Shown here: one piece after another, positions 24,143 to 37,100 of the stretch
How positions within the stretch are numbered: the first letter of the stretch is position 1
Layout: every line of letters starts with the position of its first letter
Assembly: GCA_949987705.1 (NCBI GenBank)
Contig: OX465282.1
Coordinates: 310,001 to 374,000, forward strand
Direction of reading: 5' to 3'
Length of the DNA stretch: 64,000 bases
Source of the DNA: Thereva unica
Lineage: Eukaryota; Arthropoda; Insecta; Diptera; Therevidae
The notes under the pieces: model-generated
Seen by the model: the letters and a program-made list of their open reading frames with translations, nothing else
Told to the model about the DNA's origin: nothing
Database searches by the model: none
Position numbers and translations under genes: made by a program

Positions 24143-24698
24143 AGTGTGTTCGATGACTGCTTAAAAAGTTCAGAGCAGAGCTGAGCAGCTCAATTAGGAG
24201 CAGCTGTCTAATTGATGTCAGAGCAGAAAAAGTCAGAAAATAGCAACAATCTCAAAAACCACTTGTCCCCTCAATTTTGCTCCAAATTTGGCTTTTAGAG
24301 GTTAGATACGAATGTCAATTTTAAAAGAAGAAATACATATATACCGATTAAAACAATTGAATAGCATCGAAATGTTATTTCTATAAAAACTAATGTTTTT
24401 TTTTTTAATATTTCCAAGTATTTTCCGAATAAATCATTTATAAACCAAATTTCCGATTTTTCTCGTTTTCGATTTGACAATTGTCAAAAGAAAAAAGAAA
24501 GAAGAAGAATTTGGCTGCTCTGCCTGCTCCTACAAATTTGGTGGAGCAGAATAAGTGAGAATTCTCAACCCAGAGCAGGCTCAAAAAACACAGAGCAAGG
24601 CAAATGGGAGCAGAAAAGATTTGTCAAAAAGTCTCAACGAACGCAAATTGCTGATTATTTCTGCTCCAGCTTGAGATGGAGCAGTCATCGAACACACC
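24143..24698. repeat. 556-bp terminal-inverted-repeat element (GTGTGTTCGATGACTGC ends)
   Basis: AGTGTGTTCGATGACTGCT at the left is mirrored by AGCAGTCATCGAACACACC at the right. A TA lies on each side. The interior is full of 'cagagcag' and 'gctctgc' motifs but has no coding frame. Confidence 0.75.
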
Positions 24699-24731
24699 TA
24701 TTGTATAGTTTTTCGCACATATATCCCATCT

Positions 24732-24917
24732 CTAATGGCTCAAACAGAACCACCAATCCGTTCCGTTCGTTTTTAAAAGTTGGAAATTTGACGTTTCCAT
24801 AAACTTTCCATGAGACGAACGGAGTGGTAGTCACAATCAAGCGGACGGAATGTCAAAAAGAACAAAGCAAAAACGTGCAGAGCGGACGGAACGGATTGGT
24901 TATGTTTGAGCCTTTAG
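24732..24917. repeat. 186-bp MITE
   Basis: CTAATGGCTCAAACAGAACC with 'accaatccgttccgttcg' is mirrored by 'cggacggaacggattggtt' and GTTTGAGCCTTTAG. It lies 32 bp after the preceding element, in the same RhoGAP-gene intron. Confidence 0.7.
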
Positions 24918-25239
24918 TCTTATTTAGCATGGTACTAGCAATATTTCATAATCAGAATTTAGACCTTAAAGTAGGATCTTATTCTACAACGTGTGTAAAA
25001 TTGGGTATAACATACAACTAGTTAGCAGTCGAACAAATAATCTCGATTGGAAAGTAGCTAGAACTAGTTTTAATTTTGATGCATGTTAGGAAAAAAACAT
25101 AGATTGTTTCGGTTGTTCGGTGTTTGTTACGGTTTCCTAGGCTCATAGTTGCGTCTACTGCTAATATCGATGAGCTATTTTAGATTCGGTATACATACAT
25201 ATATCTGATGTAATTCATCATGAGTCATAATTGGCCTCG

Positions 25240-26374
25240 CGTCTTATGAATTGCACTTAACAGATTTCTTCCGCTCGAATGGTAGGTTCTCTCCTTCACA
25301 AATATCGCATATAAGCTTGTGCAGTTGTTCTAACAGTTCTAGCCCTCCGTTCTTCGGTAGGAATACCATATACGCCTCGAGATTTATTACTTTTCTGTTT
25401 AATCAGAACAGCTTGTGCTTGGAGCCGCCTTGGTAATTCTATAGTCACTACGTCCTCTTGCATTACTACGCCCGATGAGCTATTAGATGCGTTTCATTTT
25501 ATCGCAACTACTCCCTGCTGCTACTCCTTAGCATAGGCTGGTGTGGGGAAGTGCGCCCAACTACTCCGGCGTACGTAGTCAAATGAAAATGAAACGCATC
25601 TATTATTTCCACTGCTTTCTGCACTTAGAAAGTCCTTGAAGAACGGCCCAAAGTAAACGTCGTAGCTTGGCATGTGTCGAAACTTTACACTTTTTGTATA
25701 AAACGTGATTGTAGCGTATTCTGCATGCATTGTCTGCAGTTTATGTCGTCGGTGTATCCTGTCAATTGTTTTGTTTTGTTAAGCAAGGTTGCGTTCGCAT
25801 CAATTCTCCTACTTCTTCCAGGCAGAGATTAAATAGCATAGGTGCCAGCCCATCGCCCTGCTTTAAGCCTTGATTGACTGGGAAGGAGCCCCTCTTAAAG
25901 AAGTTTACTTCCTTGTATGCTTCCCGTGTTTTGTTTTGTGCAAAGTTTTCCTCTAATTGTCGTTTGTTCTTTCTGCAATTGTTTTTTGCTGTTTTTGTTT
26001 CCTTGTATTTCAATTTCTTACTCCTCGTCGGTCTCTATGTATATTTTTGCAATTTTATTTCTGGCCTCTATAGCTGCTTTCCATTCCTCGTCGTACCATT
26101 CACTGGCTCTGGCTGTTGATGTTTCTGCTCTTGATGTTTCGTGGAGGCTTTCCTTTCCAATGGCCGGTCTGTGCCAGTTCTCTCTTCCCATTTTGGTGCT
26201 GAGATCTCCTATCACCATCTTGATGTCATTTGAAAGGATCGTGTCATATGCGTGTTCAAGCTTATAACAGAAAGTGCCCTTTGGTGCGTCCGCTTTCTCC
26301 TCCATCTCCGCATGTGTGTTTATGATCGAAAGGGTGAAGAATCGTTCGGAATCGTATTGAACATAGTCGTTCAC
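25240..26374 (-). pseudogene. RTE-like endonuclease and RT fragments
   Basis: The minus frame 26374-26018 contains SIINTHAEMEEKADAPKGTF and MVIGDLSTKMGREN, the endonuclease core of RTE-like elements. The frame 26013-25762 contains LKQGDGLAPMLFNLCLEEV, an RT palm motif. Further down, ELLEQLHKLICDICE (about 25340-25295) is an RT finger motif. The pieces are out of normal order, so this is a composite of at least two insertions. Confidence 0.7.
25486..25600. repeat. Short MITE with 16-bp inverted ends
   Basis: GATGCGTTTCATTTT is mirrored exactly by AAAATGAAACGCATC. It sits between RTE-like fragments. Short 'tatta' flanks are present, but the duplication is not certain. Confidence 0.6.
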
Positions 26375-26399
26375 TTATTGGCTTGAATTCAATGACATT

Positions 26400-27792
26400 G
26401 TCTATAATTGACTTGTGTACTACGAAGCTTACTTCTAAGTGATGCTCCCTTCAGAAGCTGTAGAATATCCTGTAGTTACTAAGGTCCATTGTTTCCGCCC
26501 TAAGTCCCTTGAGGGATTAAAGAAGAAGAAGAGAAGACACTTATCTAATAGTGACAACAGATGCAGTTCTGCACATACTTCATGTGTTCAATGTTCCGAA
26601 AATTATTTCCAGGTGTTGTTGCCGTCGTCGTTGCCGTTTTTCCGTTCGTTCCGAGGCTTTGCTTGGGGTTTCTTAACTGATATGTTTTTACAGGGTCCGG
26701 TAGTTAGCCCAACCTCACTACCAGGAGGACCGGATCCGTTAATTAAACCCCAACGGGTAGGGTGGCCCAGCTATACCCCCTGGCCCTAGGTACGTCCGTC
26801 GTCCGTTGGTTATCCAGGAGGCACCAACAATTAGGTGACGGTACGATTGCTTGCTTACCGTTGGCTCCTAAGGTATCGTCCTGAAACCCTCATTCTGAAT
26901 ATTGCCTTTAGAAAGTAGTGGTTTGATCTCAATGCTCGATGCGTCTCTCTTTTATAACCAAAGCTAATTTTTCACTTAATCGCAGAACTAAAATGGCGAA
27001 ACTATATACACAGCTGTCCCTTTTGCGAATTCATGTTGGTTGCATGCTTTTCATTCTTAAATTCATTTTATTTAGTTTGCATGAAAGATTATATTTTATT
27101 ACAATTCTAACTTCCCATTAAGGAGATTTAGTTCCATTTCCTAATAAGATATTTTTCTGAGATTTAATTAAACAAACATTAGTAGAAAAAGCACAATATA
27201 CATACATATATAAATCCAGTCTTAAACTCAAATGGGATTTTAAAGTTAAATTATTCCCCAAAATTCGAATCTCCTTTTGGAATATATTTATTTATTTCAT
27301 AAATATTATGTATTTAGAAGAAAAAAATGAGTTTGTATGAAAATAGCCTTAATTGGTTACAAAAAGTATAGTATATATGTAAGGTTTGTCCTATAACAGT
27401 TTGTTTTTATGAACATATCATTTTTAGTATTAAATGCTATATTTTTATGTAAATACATTATTCCTGTTGAGTTTAAAATTATTATTTTTTTCTTTTCTCA
27501 CTATATTTCCATGTTTATACATTTTTTATGTAAAATATAAATCGTTGCATTTAATGTGATTGAATAAATATATGTACACTATCGCATCTAGATTTTGTTT
27601 TAGGCATTTGTTTCTGTTCAATCATCATATATCCATTAAAATTTCCTATCATTAAAAATAAAGTTTATTCAGTCATGTTGTCTCTCTCCCTCTCTCTTTA
27701 AATCAATCATAAAATAGTTGAAAATATAATTTTAATTCAAGTATAAAAAAAAATTAAAATAACATTCTAAGAATAAGCAAATTAAATTCAAG
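26400..27792. other. Intron sequence with unrecognised repeat DNA
   Basis: A scrap of RTE-like 3' end ('ccgccctaagtcccttgagg') lies at about 26490-26520. The GC-richer stretch 26620-26900 is probably mobile DNA but I cannot name it. From 27120 on it is A/T-rich with nothing recognised. Confidence 0.4.
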
Positions 27793-28649
27793 TTCACTTT
27801 TGAAACACCGCAACAACACCAACAACATGATCAACAACAACCATCACAACCACGACAACAACAACAACCGCCGCTTTCGGACGATGAACTAATCCAAAAG
27901 GTACATGAGCGTCAAACAGCTAGAATGCGTACACGTTCTGAATGGTTCCTTGGAGGGCGTGGCGGCTCATTAGAATTATCAAATTGTGACAATTATCATG
28001 GCTACTTTGGTGGCAGTACAAATGACATACAAGAACATCCCGCATTATCAAACAATGAGATGCTGTTAATGCTGCAACAACATCATCAGCATAATCGTCA
28101 GCATCACCAGCAACAACAACAGCAGCAGCAGCATCAAGAACATCATCTGCAGCAGCGAATGGAGACTGATATACCTACTGATGAACATAATATAACATCA
28201 ATAACGCCCGCAAGTGCAATGATGCTAATGGATACAAATTTTGCACCAATTTCTGGTACTTATAAAACGTTAAATACTACTACTACCACTACTTCTGTTA
28301 CTACTAGTAATAATAATATTAATAATAATATTAATCGCCTGCATCATTCTTCTTTATCATCATTTATGTTTGATGATCATCATTTACCAAGCACTAGCTC
28401 TGCCTATGATGATTATTATGACAATAATGCAATTCGAAGACGAATCAATAATTATAATAGCAGCAATTATGATAATGATGCATCAAATGAATTTCTATCA
28501 ATTAATTCCGAATCGAATACATCATCAGCATTGCTAGTGAATGGCAGTGGTGATAACAGTCTTGATTTTTCTAATTTTCATTTAAGTAATGAAGAAGTTG
28601 ATTATATATTAACTGCCAATGCACGGCAAAGGCGTTTACCATCTAATCG
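27793..28649 (+). CDS. RhoGAP-like protein, large Gln/His/Asn-rich exon
   Basis: The frame enters in phase 0; the acceptor is taken at AAG before 27793, though earlier AGs in the same frame (27771, 27777) are also possible. It starts with a Gln/His/Pro run, then LSDDELIQKVHERQTARMRT and RSEWFLGGRGGSLELSN, the only parts that look folded. CAX repeats and Asn/Ser/Thr runs follow. The frame stays open to 28767. The next exon needs a phase-1 donor, and GTAATAGT after 28649 is the best I see, but others are possible or another exon may intervene. Opa-type CAX repeats are common in fly proteins. Confidence 0.7.
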
Positions 28650-29096
28650 TAATAGTTATAATAATGATATTAATAATCGCAATCAACAACATGATCATCG
28701 TCAAAGCAACGAACAACAGTTTAGCTTTGTTTCAATGTTTTTTAGCGTTTTAGATTTTATATTTTGATTAATGTGCAACACGAACACTATTATTTTTACA
28801 TTTACATGTCGTTACAGCAATAATTTATCGTTTGATATGTGTTATTCGCTTAATGTCGCAAAATAGAAATTTTTATATTGTATAGTATTACTGTATTGAT
28901 TGTTTCTTCCTATTTTTTTGTTTATTATACAATATTAACTAAGATTATCTAAGCGAACTTTTATAACAGAAAAACATAATACCATCTGAAAACGGTTACG
29001 TTCTTGCAGGCACTGCGATCTATTTGGTCGACTATTGTGCCAACCGCGTCAATAAAAACCATCAAGGTTAAGGCTTTTGATATAGCCTAAAATTGA

Positions 29097-29640
29097 TTAA
29101 GGATTCACAACCTTCCTCCTCCTAGTTGTAACTTCCCAACCGCACAGTAAGTTCACCGCCATTTCGGGAGCTGCTCCGCATAATCGATAGCTACAATTCA
29201 GTCCTATTCTGCTTAAATAATAATTAAGCGAACAGAACTGCAATGCTGATCGGCCTTTGATAAACGTCATTAACGGATTGTCGAAGTCCATAGTGCCAGA
29301 AATTGTATCGGACATTGCGAGAATTGGCTCCAAGTTTAGTTCCTTGAGGTTCGACAGCTGATCCACAATGTCTTCTAGTTTGAAAGAGAATAGTCCTTGC
29401 TCCCAGAGCCTCTTTTTCCGATGATGGAGCGAAGGGAGCTTCAATTGGGCTTCCACACCACCAATTGGACGGCTGCTTTTTCTTACCGTAATACCTTTGA
29501 ATATTGGCCAGCTTTTGCGTGGTCTTGACTCACCATGCAATAGACGCATACACGATCATGTTCCTTATGATCATCGTGTGTAAACAAAACATTGGCCTCG
29601 ATTTGAGGGCCCCAGGTTTTGGCTACAAATTCACGACATA
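29097..29640 (-). pseudogene. Unclassified retrotransposon fragment
   Basis: The minus frame 29549-29097 has YYLSRIGLNCSYRLCGAAPE and 'AVNLLCG', which resembles the zinc-like C-terminus of non-LTR polyproteins. The part at 29520-29640 matches the segment near 4190-4390. The class is unsure. Confidence 0.45.
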
Positions 29641-29719
29641 CAAGAGTGGCCCGGATAATCGAAAATTTTGGTTAAGTGACAATTTATTTCTCAACAAAGT
29701 CTACTTTTAGCTCGATACA

Positions 29720-30246
29720 CTTGACCCAGCGATGGTTCAACTACTTTCGGCCGTCCGAAAAATACGTTTTCTCGAGGTCTGCAACGTAGGCCCCCGTGGT
29801 GGCGATAACCCTATTCGACTCAAATTGCGAGTGACTTTTTAAGTTAAATCTGGAGAATACAGTGGTGCAGTTTGTAGTCTAATTCGACCAATTTGGCCGT
29901 GGTTGTCCGAAGTGAGTACACGTGGCACCCATCGCGCCGACAGCTTTCTCATGCCCAATATTTCATGCAGGATATGACCTACACGGTCTTTTGATATGCC
30001 CACTGTCTCAGCTATCTCGCGCACCTTCAATCGGCGGTCTGCCAATACAAGATGGACTTTTGTCACGTTATCCACCGTAGTAGCTGTCGTGCGGCCACGT
30101 TGAAACTCGTTAAACCAATTTTTGAAGGTTGCTATCGAAGGAGAAGAGTCAACGTACACACCATCCAATCGCTCTTTGATATCGCTGCGCGATTTTTGTT
30201 CAAAAAACAAGAATCGAATCACCGGTCGATATTGGTCTTTTTCCAT
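29720..30246 (-). pseudogene. mariner transposase, internally deleted
   Basis: The frame starts with MEKDQYRPVIRFLFFEQKSR at 30246, the usual N-terminal helix-turn-helix of mariner. It continues with FKNWFNEFQRGRTT and REIAETVGISKDRVGHILHE, the second HTH. It then jumps to LQTAPLYSPDL near 29850, the region of the second catalytic Asp, and decays into the C-terminus by frameshift. The middle with the first catalytic Asp and the third acidic residue context is missing. The copy cannot encode a working transposase. Confidence 0.85.
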
Positions 30247-30489
30247 TTATCTAAAAGCCGCGGATACGCCCGCTTCCACACGCAGTCAAAACAAAACTAC
30301 GAGTCCGATTTGGCTGAAATTTTGACAGTAGCCGTGTACTACACGATAGTAAATTTCTCTTGTGATAGTGGCGCCTTCGGGCAGTGAGACTTAGTACTTA
30401 TCGTATAAGGAGAAATTTAATTGGTTTGGCAGTTTTTCTCTCAATTAGTACAGAGGCTAGAGCGCTTCAATGCTTGGCATTTCTTAAAA

Positions 30490-30830
30490 GGTCTTCTTCT
30501 TCTTCTTTAACGGCTCTACAACCGGGATCCGGTCCTGGCCCCGCAACTGTTCTTGCCTCCGGTCCCGATTCTGAGCCGATGTCATCCAGTTTTGTTTGGC
30601 ATCCCTAAGTTCTGAGCGTCCTGGTCCACGCCATCCTTCCAGTGGAGATTGGGTGGCTATCGCACCTCATAGCTCTTACCGTAGAGAACATTCCGAGCAG
30701 GCAAATCTTCACTCACACGATCTAGATGCCCTGCCCACCGGAGCTTACAGAGTTTTATTTTCTTCACATCTATGCGCTCGTAGGTCTCGTCATTGTAGAG
30801 TCTCCGAAATCCTCCTGCAAACGAGATAGA
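30490..30830 (-). pseudogene. RTE-like 3' end fragment
   Basis: The minus strand corresponds to the C-terminal and 3' end of the same RTE-like family as 37830-38160 and 52930-53170. Shared landmarks are the blocks containing 'tgatgtcatccag' or 'gatgttatccag' and 'ctccggtgggcagggcat'. Only the tail is present. Confidence 0.6.
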
Positions 30831-30879
30831 GCTGCAGACTTCTCCTTATTATCTCCACTATCCACACTCTAAGCTACCG

Positions 30880-31200
30880 TATGAATGTGGCAGCACTGAC
30901 GAAATGTTATCGCTACTATCATCGCTTTTTCCAACGAAATACACAATCTCTTGCCTCCACGGCAATCTTATTAGAGCAACACACGATTAGCCCGCTCAGC
31001 CTATACCGTCTTTCGCTATTTAGTTTTTCCGAACTCCTGCAACATCCAATAAAATTCTTCGCTATCTTCTTCGACATCCTCCCTGCTCCTCATAACTCCC
31101 CAAAACCTATTCTATTCTCGTTCAAGCTTACTACTAGACGTAGCACCATGACGTGCCAACGACATGACGGACTGGATGTACAAAGGGCGAATGATGAGCC
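30880..31200 (+). pseudogene. Jockey-like 3' end fragment
   Basis: The frame reads NVAALTKCYRYYHRFFQRNT, the region after the RT in one Jockey-like family also seen near 44720-44800, and ends 'gacatgacggactgg'. The same tail is inside the hAT-like element at 12336-12765. Confidence 0.6.
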
Positions 31201-31204
31201 ATAA

Positions 31205-32204
31205 GAAAAAATTAGGAAGAGATTGTTAGAACAGATCTAGCAGTACCAATGAATCCTGGCTCGTAGAAACTTATTTTAATGCTATAACAATGTATTTTAC
31301 TCAATAACAAACTTTTAACAGATGTTCTGAAAATATCTGAAGAAAGGATAGCGATTAACTGTATCTGATAACTGAAATATACAAACCACTATATCCATTA
31401 TACCATAATTATCTATATAATACTATTTCAAAATAATTTTTCAACAGTGACTTTAATAAATTGTAAATAAAATAAGTAATATATAATTGCATTAAGTGAA
31501 AAGTTAAGTTGAAAGTTTTAGCATGTTTAATTATGTTTTTTATACAAACTCTTATTTTGATACAAAATTTTATATTTATTGATTCAAACGTACTAGAAAA
31601 AAACAAATAAAATTTTACAAACACAAACATTTTGTTTTAAATTTATTATACAAATTCTTGAAACGCTTTTTAATGTATATGTTTTGATTAGGGTTTAATT
31701 GGGATCATAATTGGATCAATTTGGAAGCAATTCAAAATTATTATTGCGAATTGGTATCAAATATAATCATAAATGTGGGATTGTGCGTTTAGATTTAATT
31801 AATCCAACTCAAAACTAATGTTCCCAATCGTAAAACAATTTGGCCACGTTAGTTTTAACTGTTTATTTAATATGATAATTTTTTAATTTAATTATTATTT
31901 TTTAAAAACGATAGATGTCCTCTGCTTATATATTCGTTCGCTCCGTTTCAGTTTTTGTTTTAAAGTAACTAAAAATTTAATTCGTTGGGCTTTTCCAGCA
32001 TACAAATTTCCAAAAATATTTTTTCTGCATGTAGGTTTTTCTTGTGTGTTAATTGTTTTATAATCATCATAGTCAACATTCGCCCAGCATGTTCCATAAA
32101 AACAAATCACGTAAGAACGAAATGCATTGATATATACATTTCATACTAATAAATACATTTTGTTTTCTAAATTGAACTAATACCATTTCCATTTTCTTTT
32201 TAAG
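31205..32204. other. A/T-rich intron, no gene seen
   Basis: I see nothing recognisable before the last RhoGAP-gene exon. Confidence 0.4.
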
Positions 32205-32806
32205 TTGGCAACATCGGCTTAAGTGCCAGTGCTGAATCAGTACATTATCCAGTTAAAAGATCGTCACGACGTGGTCCAAATATAGCTCGTCATCATCCAC
32301 ATCGTTCATCATCACGACGTAATAAAGAAAATGGTAAAAATAGTACTGGCACAAGTGCCAGTGTCAACAATAATAGTAATACCTTACCAGTCGTTGGTAC
32401 ATCAACTTCTGGTTCTGGTAATTTAACATCAGCAGTCGGCGGAATTGTTGGTGATGGGGGTATTTGTATCGGTGGTGATCAGGCACATCGATCAAGTAGC
32501 TTTCGGCAAAAGAAATCGAATAATCTAATAACTGATTGCTCGACCAGTAAGCATAGAAAACCGAGAGCTGTTTCATTTGATCAGCCGGCAACGCAACAAC
32601 AACAACAGCAGCAGCTGCATCAGAAGGTAAGCCTGACCGCAATTGTTAAAGGCTCAAGTAATGTCCAATCTCTTGAAGAGAATACTATTTTTCTTATGGA
32701 TACGACACCGCCACCACCTTCAATATCTCTATCAGCATCCGTTCACGATTTGCAGCAGCAACAACAATCCGCTCGCCATTTACATTTTAAGCCTCCAAGG
32801 GTTTAG
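32205..32806 (+). CDS. RhoGAP-like protein, terminal exon
   Basis: The acceptor CTTTTTAAG ends at 32204. One upstream base is needed, then NIGLSASAESVHYPVKRSS, RRGPNIARHHPHRSSSRRN, a Ser/Gly/Thr stretch, KHRKPRAVSFDQPATQ and a Gln run. A usable donor (AAG|GTAAGC) occurs inside at 32625, but the frame runs on through LTAIVKGSSNVQSLEENT and TPPPPSISLSASVHDLQQ to a TAG at 32804-32806. The exon is basic and low in complexity and is likely disordered. It could also belong to a neighbouring gene, but its reading direction, codon style and place favour this one. A possible poly(A) signal AATAAA is at 32992. Confidence 0.65.
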
Positions 32807-33900
32807 TTAGTTGTAGCTAGGGTAAAACATTTAAGTTATGATAATTTAAAACATTTCCCGGTATTTGTGCGATCTAAATCAGGATATTAAAACACTAGGA
32901 AAATTCTATTTTTTTTTTAAAAGATCTCCAGTTTGATACATATATTTGTGAACTGACTACCTTAAATTATATAGAAACGTAATTTATACAAAATAAAAAA
33001 AAATACCTTGCATGTATTTATTTGGGATAAGAATTAATTTTGTTGCTGTCCTGCGTAATTATATTATTAGTACATTCTATACATTTCATTCATTAGTTTT
33101 GCATCTCTAAATTAATTTATGTAAGGTACACTTTTAATGCTAATACCGTATTTTCCATAGGAGCAGATGCTTCTTACCGAATTGAGATAAATCTCTTCGT
33201 TTGCCTTGAGTAATTTCAAGATAAAATTTGAATAGAGTTTTATTTTTCTTACTAATTCTTATAGAGTTCCGATAAGGATAACTCTCTATGTACCTAAATT
33301 ACATTATCTTAATTTTTCATTTATATGTTATACCAACGATTGTAACTATATTTTTTAAGTCAATTAACAGCAGCAGCTGGTCTGTTAAATCATCAAGTAA
33401 ACAATTTTTTTTATAAGTTAATTGTGATATCTGAAATTGATTAGACACATTTTGTAAAAGTAATCCGAATAACAAAATTGTAATCGTTATATGCAATGAA
33501 TGCTATAGCATCCACGAAGATGCAGTAAGCAGATCAAATTTTTCAACTAGGATGTCGTGAATAGATTTATTTATACTTTCATTATATTATTTATTTCACT
33601 AGATCTTTATTTCTTACCTATAACAAAAAGATTAAATAATGAAATCCACAAGTTCATACGTTCCAGCCTGTCAGTTATAGACTTTCCATTCTCAGCAATG
33701 CATAGCGGGCTGGTTCAGATTTTTTGTACCTGCTTATACTTCTGCCTCCCTTTCCGCTTCTTTCTGCCTTAGCTTCTTCTGATGGAAAATTTATAGCGTC
33801 TCCTCCACTTTGTTCCAAACATCATCCGATCTCAACATATAGCTTATGATCTCTGCGCAGCGTTTTGCTTGCCTAATTTCGAGCATTTAAAGTGAACATT
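32807..33900. other. 3' UTR and downstream A/T-rich sequence
   Basis: The first 200 bp probably form the 3' UTR of the RhoGAP-like gene. The rest shows no gene. Confidence 0.4.
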
Positions 33901-34150
33901 GGGCCCTATTGTGGAACGGGTCGATCCGACGACTTTGAGTCGATGTTAAATTTTGATACTGAGAAAGTCGATTTTTATCGATAAAAACATAAATATGAGT
34001 CGATTACATTTTTGATGTCGACTTAACAATTGTGTAATCGACTCATATTAATTCTTTTATCGACTAATTTCGACAAAAATCGACTTTCGCAGAAGGCAAT
34101 TTTAACATCGACTCAAAGTCGTCAAATTGACGATATCCACAATAGGTCCC
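33901..34150. repeat. 250-bp palindromic MITE (GGGCCC ends)
   Basis: GGGCCCTATTGTGG and 'gacgactttgagtcgatgttaaa' at the left are mirrored by 'ttttaacatcgactcaaagtcgtc' and CCACAATAGGTCCC at the right. 'tcgac' motifs recur in the interior. The flanks do not show a sure duplication. Confidence 0.75.
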
Positions 34151-37100
34151 ATACTCTTCGTTCTCTTTTACATTTAGGCATACCGAGCACAGCGGGGAGT
34201 CGTCGTATCTGAGACATGCTCTATAGCATCCATGTCCACTCAAGAACGTAACTCAATTTCGTACGCTCTCTCGTGATCCATTTTTCCACATTTAGTATGA
34301 ACCTGTGGTTCCATTGAACTGTGGTAGTCGAGTTAAGACTCCTTTACCGCTTCTATACCTTCTTCTGGTGGTGATTGAATTGGCACTTCAGCTATGAGCA
34401 GCTTATTGCAACTGAAATATCATGCGAAGAGTTTCGTACTAACGGGGTTAAGATATCGTTTAAATGCAGTGTCAATGGTGTCGTATCGAGTTGTTGAAAC
34501 CAATTCATGGTTAAATTTACACTTGGTGAAAGTTAATGTGGGAACCAGAATCTCCAGGGTAAAAATTCACGTTGAAGTCTTCACTTAGAAGCATTGGTAA
34601 CTTATCTTATCCTCTGCCAAAAAATTCTTCCTTTTGGTTGCTGTGTATATGGCCATGCCCATGGTAATTGTTACAAGAAATAGATGATATCGTTTAGTTT
34701 TTAATTTGGTAATGTAAACTTTTTTTATGTGCTGGTGTAATCTCAGGTGTCGCTTTTATGCTACCAGTCCGTCATGCCGTTCATGTCATGGGGCAATATC
34801 TAATAGTAAACTTAAGCTCAAACGATAGAAAAAGGATGTGATAAGTTAAGGGTAGACTGGAGAGTGTATAAGGGTAATGGGATGTTGTGTGAGTTCATTT
34901 TTTATTCAACCGGCTAGGCCGCAGATGCAACCGTAGGGGTTAGCGCGAGAACAATTTGTCTGTCATCTTCCCTCTACACCAAACTAACCAATTGCTGACA
35001 CCGCTGAACTTGTAAATTCAAACTGCCTCACAGTCATTCCCATACTCGTCTTAAAGATTTTAATAGTGTCGTGTACATTTTGATATACATATGTGAAAGT
35101 ACATACATAGATATTGACAATCTTTTCCTTTGGGTTAGTAAAATCTAATGCATAGCCGCTACCCATAGCCTATAAACGATTACGCGAGAGTGAGTGAGTG
35201 TTGAAGACTAGTTATAATAGCGCATGCTTTGTGGCCATGATATAAAGTTTTGTCATTGCCTTTTATAGTAACGAATAAACCTTAAAGATTAGGCACTCGC
35301 GTCTAGATATATATTAGGCACTCGCGTCTAGATATACATATAAATGACAATTGGCTTTTTTTATCATATTCCTAAAGGATTTCAGAGTATTTGCATCCAT
35401 TTATCGCTTTTGTTCTTGTTAAGTGGAATATCCTTTTGTTATTGCTAGGTGGATCATCTTCCTATCAGTAGCCATTTTGTAAGCCATTTGACCCAGTCAT
35501 GTTTGTTGCAATCATATAAAAGCAATTATTAAGTACTATCGACGAAGTCTCCTCTGCTTCTAGGCCTTAAGCATAGGCATAATTTAACTTTGTGAGAGAG
35601 CGACTCTTAAGGCTTTACATAAGTTTATACATCACAGTTTCTAGGCGCGTCTTGCCTTTCCAAATTGCTGTTTCTACTTTTACCAAAACCAACAGACGAA
35701 ATCTCTTAGCTTTGATGGACCATCACAGAGATAATTCTTCATAGGCCTCTACAAGTTCTCTTACTCATGAAAGATTCGTGGTCAATATTGCTAAAAGGCT
35801 AGGATCAATAAGGGACCCTTACAGGCATACACGGGGAACAATGTGGGTATGGTGGGTAGTGGTATCCACCGGGAATTTGAGAGTAACCAAGCGTGCCACA
35901 TGATCTTCTCAATTTCAACTAAGCAAAACTTGAAACGAGCTGTTCAATAACTGTAGAATAGCTCACTTCAAGTTTTGCTATAATCAGATTACATAGAATT
36001 CAGTATTCCTAAAAAATATGTCCCAATAATGACCATGATTCTTACGCCCTATTCCAAAGTTGTGACCAGCCTTAAGTCACAAGCTTTGGTGGGTTGGGCT
36101 TATTTCTTATGAACTTCTTATTTTGGTTTCACTATTATTGTTGACACAATTTAGGTCTACTTCACTTCTCCGTTACTTTTCATTCAGTATCTGCCTTCAA
36201 GTTGAGATTCACCACACACTTGTGATTGCGTTGTGACTTGTGACTGCTTTTAGAATACTCTCGCCGAGTTAACTTCATACATTGTCTCTAGTTCCGCCCT
36301 ATATACACCGAACCTCGTTCAATAAATGAAACGTTCTTTGCGTTATCCAGGATATCGGGGACAGGGGTGAGCCGAGCACAGCGGTGAGTCATCGTGCTCG
36401 AAACGATGGAGTTATGTCCTATATCCTTCCGTGTTTGTCAATACCTACGCGAGGTCGTAATTTACTTCCCCACGCTCCCTCGTCGTAACCCACCTCTCCA
36501 CGTTTGGAATAATTCTGTGAGTTCACCGACCCTTGACAGGCTCGTCCAACTTCCCTTGTCATTGCGTTACAGACTCGCTGTGCGCCATCTTTGGGATTGT
36601 TATATAAATTTTGAAATGGATTCAACTCAGATAGTTAGCCACCTTTCGCACTTCAGTGTGGTCACCGATTCTGTCTTTTCGGCATTAATTTCTACAATTT
36701 TGAATGATTTTTCGGATATCCAACTTTTCCTGTCTATGTATATTATATATTTTTCATTAATTAGTTTTTCCACATAATAACAGTAAAGATTTTGTTTTAT
36801 TTGTTCAAACTTTGTGATTGAGTAATTATATTAGGTTTTAACCATTCAAAATCATTTTAGTAATACAATAAATATTTTTTGCTTGTTATATTGTACTGAT
36901 ATATGTATGTCTGCTATATTAATATCTTAGTGGCGGTTGTTGAAACGATACACAAATAGTTGCCTGCTCATATGATTTTTGTAAAATATGTTTAATGATA
37001 CTTCACAAGCTTTAATTCTTAACCCAAATATTCTTAACTAGGTAAAGTCGTTATATAAAATCGCTGAAATGAATAGTTTTCTAATATATGTATGTATGCA

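Noticed and set aside
29839..30246. An active mariner transposase
   Set aside because: The central catalytic region is deleted and the C-terminus is frameshifted.
35281..35345. A CRISPR-like or satellite array
   Set aside because: There are only two copies of a 26-bp unit without spacers; it is a small tandem duplication in nuclear DNA.
36040..36270. A terminal-inverted-repeat element around 'cacaagtcacaa' motifs
   Set aside because: The candidate ends match only over short, scattered blocks and show no duplication.
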